A DNA stretch of 64,000 nucleotides from NCBI GenBank assembly GCA_019217005.1, contig JAHBNG010000077.1, forward strand, positions 4,397 to 68,396, given 5' to 3'. A program made the translations under genes and the position numbers. The DNA is from Chloroflexi bacterium TSY (GTDB taxonomy: Bacteria > Chloroflexota > Anaerolineae > Caldilineales > Caldilineaceae). Below the pieces are notes generated by a model that was not told where the DNA came from, did not search any database, and saw only the letters and a program-made list of their open reading frames with translations. The first letter of the stretch is position 1. Every line of letters starts with the position of its first letter. Of this stretch, positions 62,572 through 64,000 are shown piece by piece.

Positions 62572-64000
62572 ATGCGTGGCGTGACGATTGCCGTGCATTT
62601 CGAGTACGACGCCGACGGTCGCTTGAGCACCATGACCTTGCCGGGTAGCGATCGTCCAATTCGCTATACCCGGGATGAACAGGGACGCCCCCAGACCGTG
62701 GCGCTGGATCAGAGGATACTGGCCCGCTTCGGCTACGACGATGCAACCAAAACCACTACCGTGGCGCTGGACAACGGCACGACAACGACGACTGAGGCCA
62801 ATGCCGCCGATGGTCGCCCGACGCGTCACATGGTCTGCCGTGGGGAAGAGAGGCTGCTGGCTCGCACCCTATGCTACAACGACATCGGTGAGATCGTCAG
62901 CGATGGAGAACGGCACTATGGCTATGACGGCCTGGGTCGGCTGATTAGCGCCCAAAACGAAGATGATTACCAGTCATATCGCTTTGCCCACGACAATATG
63001 GACAATCTGGTCATGCGTTCTGATTCAGACAAAACCGTCCATGTCGGCTATGATACGGCGGGACGACTGGTGGCGGCAACAACTGATGAAGGTACACAGA
63101 CCCATTTCACCCACGATCGCTGGGGGCGGCTGACGCAATGTGTCGGTCCCGAGGGCGTCAAGCATTATCGCTATGACGATGCTGGACAGCTACAAGAGGT
63201 GCGGCACGATCATGCGCTCGTCGCCCGCTTCCGCTATGACCACAAAGGTCGTTTGGTGTGGGCCGAAGTTGAGGGTGAGATCGAACGCTATCTCTACGAT
63301 GATGCGGATGAATTGCTGGCTGTGACTAATGCGTATGGACAACCACGACGCTTGCTCATACGGACGCCCTTGGGCGTGCTGGCCCAAAGTTCAGGGCACG
63401 TTGAAACCGAAGCCATTCTATTCCGTCATGATGATGAGCGAGGAACAACCCGTTTGCTAACCGATCGACAGGGTGAGATCGTCGCTCGCTTTGCCTACGA
63501 CCCATTTGGCCGACCCATCGCCACATCTCAAGCCAGTCAGGGCGATACAGTTCAACAGATGCCCTGTTTGACCAACCGCAATTGGTATGCAGCGATCGGT
63601 CTCTATTACTTTGGCGCTCGTTGGTATGATCCGGTGCTGGGTCGCTTTCTCACACCCGACTCCTACACCGGGGCACCTGATGATGCGCGGCTACTCAATC
63701 CGCTCTATTTGGCCAGTCGTCAACCTGCCCTGCGTTGCCAGATTCTCAACGAGTGGCTGAAGCAGCCGCGGGTGCGCAATGCTTATGCTTTTTGCGGCAA
63801 CGACCCAGTGGGCCGCGTTGACCCTACTGGGCATTGGTCGTTTGGTGGCGTGCTGCTCATGCTTTTAGGTGCAATCTGGACGCTACCCAATACGCTCTTT
63901 GGTATCCTGGTCGAGATCACCTGTCTGGTGGGCGAGGTGATCCTGGCTGGTCTGGCTCTTTAGTGGTGGCAATGTCGTGGCAGACGCCGGGCTTTGATGC
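62572..64000 (+). CDS. RHS-repeat core protein, C-terminal part (continues beyond window)
   Basis: The 463-residue frame 62572-63963 contains YD repeats (FEYDADGRLSTMTLPG, YGYDGLGRLISAQNEDDYQSY, YRYDDAGQLQEVRHD, FRYDHKGRLVWAEVEGE) and the RHS core (GLYYFGARWYDPVLGRFLTPDSY, NAYAFCGNDPVGRVDPTGH). It then has a hydrophobic tail (GGVLLMLLGAIWTLP, GILVEITCLVGEVILAGLAL). It stops at TAG 63961-63963, but related proteins continue with a WQTPGFDA-type motif; that sequence (SWQTPGFDA) is present in the +2-shifted frame up to the window edge. A frameshift near 63955 is therefore likely, and the true end lies outside. The segment after the core is where the cleaved toxin or membrane-active tail would be. 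Confidence 0.75.

Overview
The window looks like chromosomal DNA of a member of the Chloroflexota (probably an Anaerolineae/Caldilineae-type lineage). This is inferred from family content, not from a marker gene: a pyrF-pyrE fusion, nSTAND NTPases paired with caspase-like proteases, giant BTAD/MalT/LuxR regulators, SpvB/TcdB-type RHS proteins, DUF433-DUF5615 modules, and secreted proteins ending in the YLP-type tail seen in that phylum. No rRNA or tRNA was recognised.

Layout. 1-8 kb: end of a Thr/Pro-rich secreted protein, then a very large SpvB/TcdB/RHS protein read in two frames. 8-13 kb: a small Cys-rich peptide gene, a broken XRE regulator, two degenerate insertion sequences and a DUF433-DUF5615 toxin-antitoxin pair. 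13.7-21.7 kb: a caspase + nSTAND (NLR-like) two-gene system wrecked by three insertion sequences; removing the two in the protease gene restores its frame exactly. 21.8-28.2 kb: a RIO-type kinase and an rlmI gene, each cut by a different short non-autonomous element, and an XRE-PP2C pair split by an IS1380-like element. 28.4-40.2 kb: housekeeping and regulatory genes (pyrFE, DUF1992, LysR, cupin-PfkB, DinB, DUF937, MsrA, MerR). 40.6-53.6 kb: BTAD-MalT-LuxR regulator, an EF-G, a methyltransferase, a sigma-BFN-ClpN fusion, a beta-lactamase-fold pseudoenzyme and a TauE exporter. 54.5-64 kb: a contractile-tail-like cluster (sheath, tube, chaperone-like, gpU/DNA_circ_N-like, long helical protein) running into an RHS gene that leaves the window.

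The most notable observation is a pair of probable selenoproteins. A lipoprotein with a DsbA/thioredoxin domain (28428-29408) and an MsrA (38166-38852) are each open throughout except for one in-frame TGA, and in both the TGA sits exactly at the catalytic cysteine (U-P-T-C and G-U-F-W-G). Each TGA is followed by an approximately 8-bp hairpin whose 3-nt loop begins GU, 18-20 nt downstream, which is the geometry of a bacterial SECIS. Two independent hits at catalytic positions argue for UGA recoding rather than decay.

The second theme is an extraordinary load of small repeats: seven copies of a 155-bp MITE in two subfamilies (six with perfect 8-bp target duplications), three copies of a 217-bp element, and about ten further families of 60-140 bp palindromic intergenic repeats, sometimes nested in one another. 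Several insertions can be subtracted in silico to give back intact genes, so the window also records recent gene disruption.
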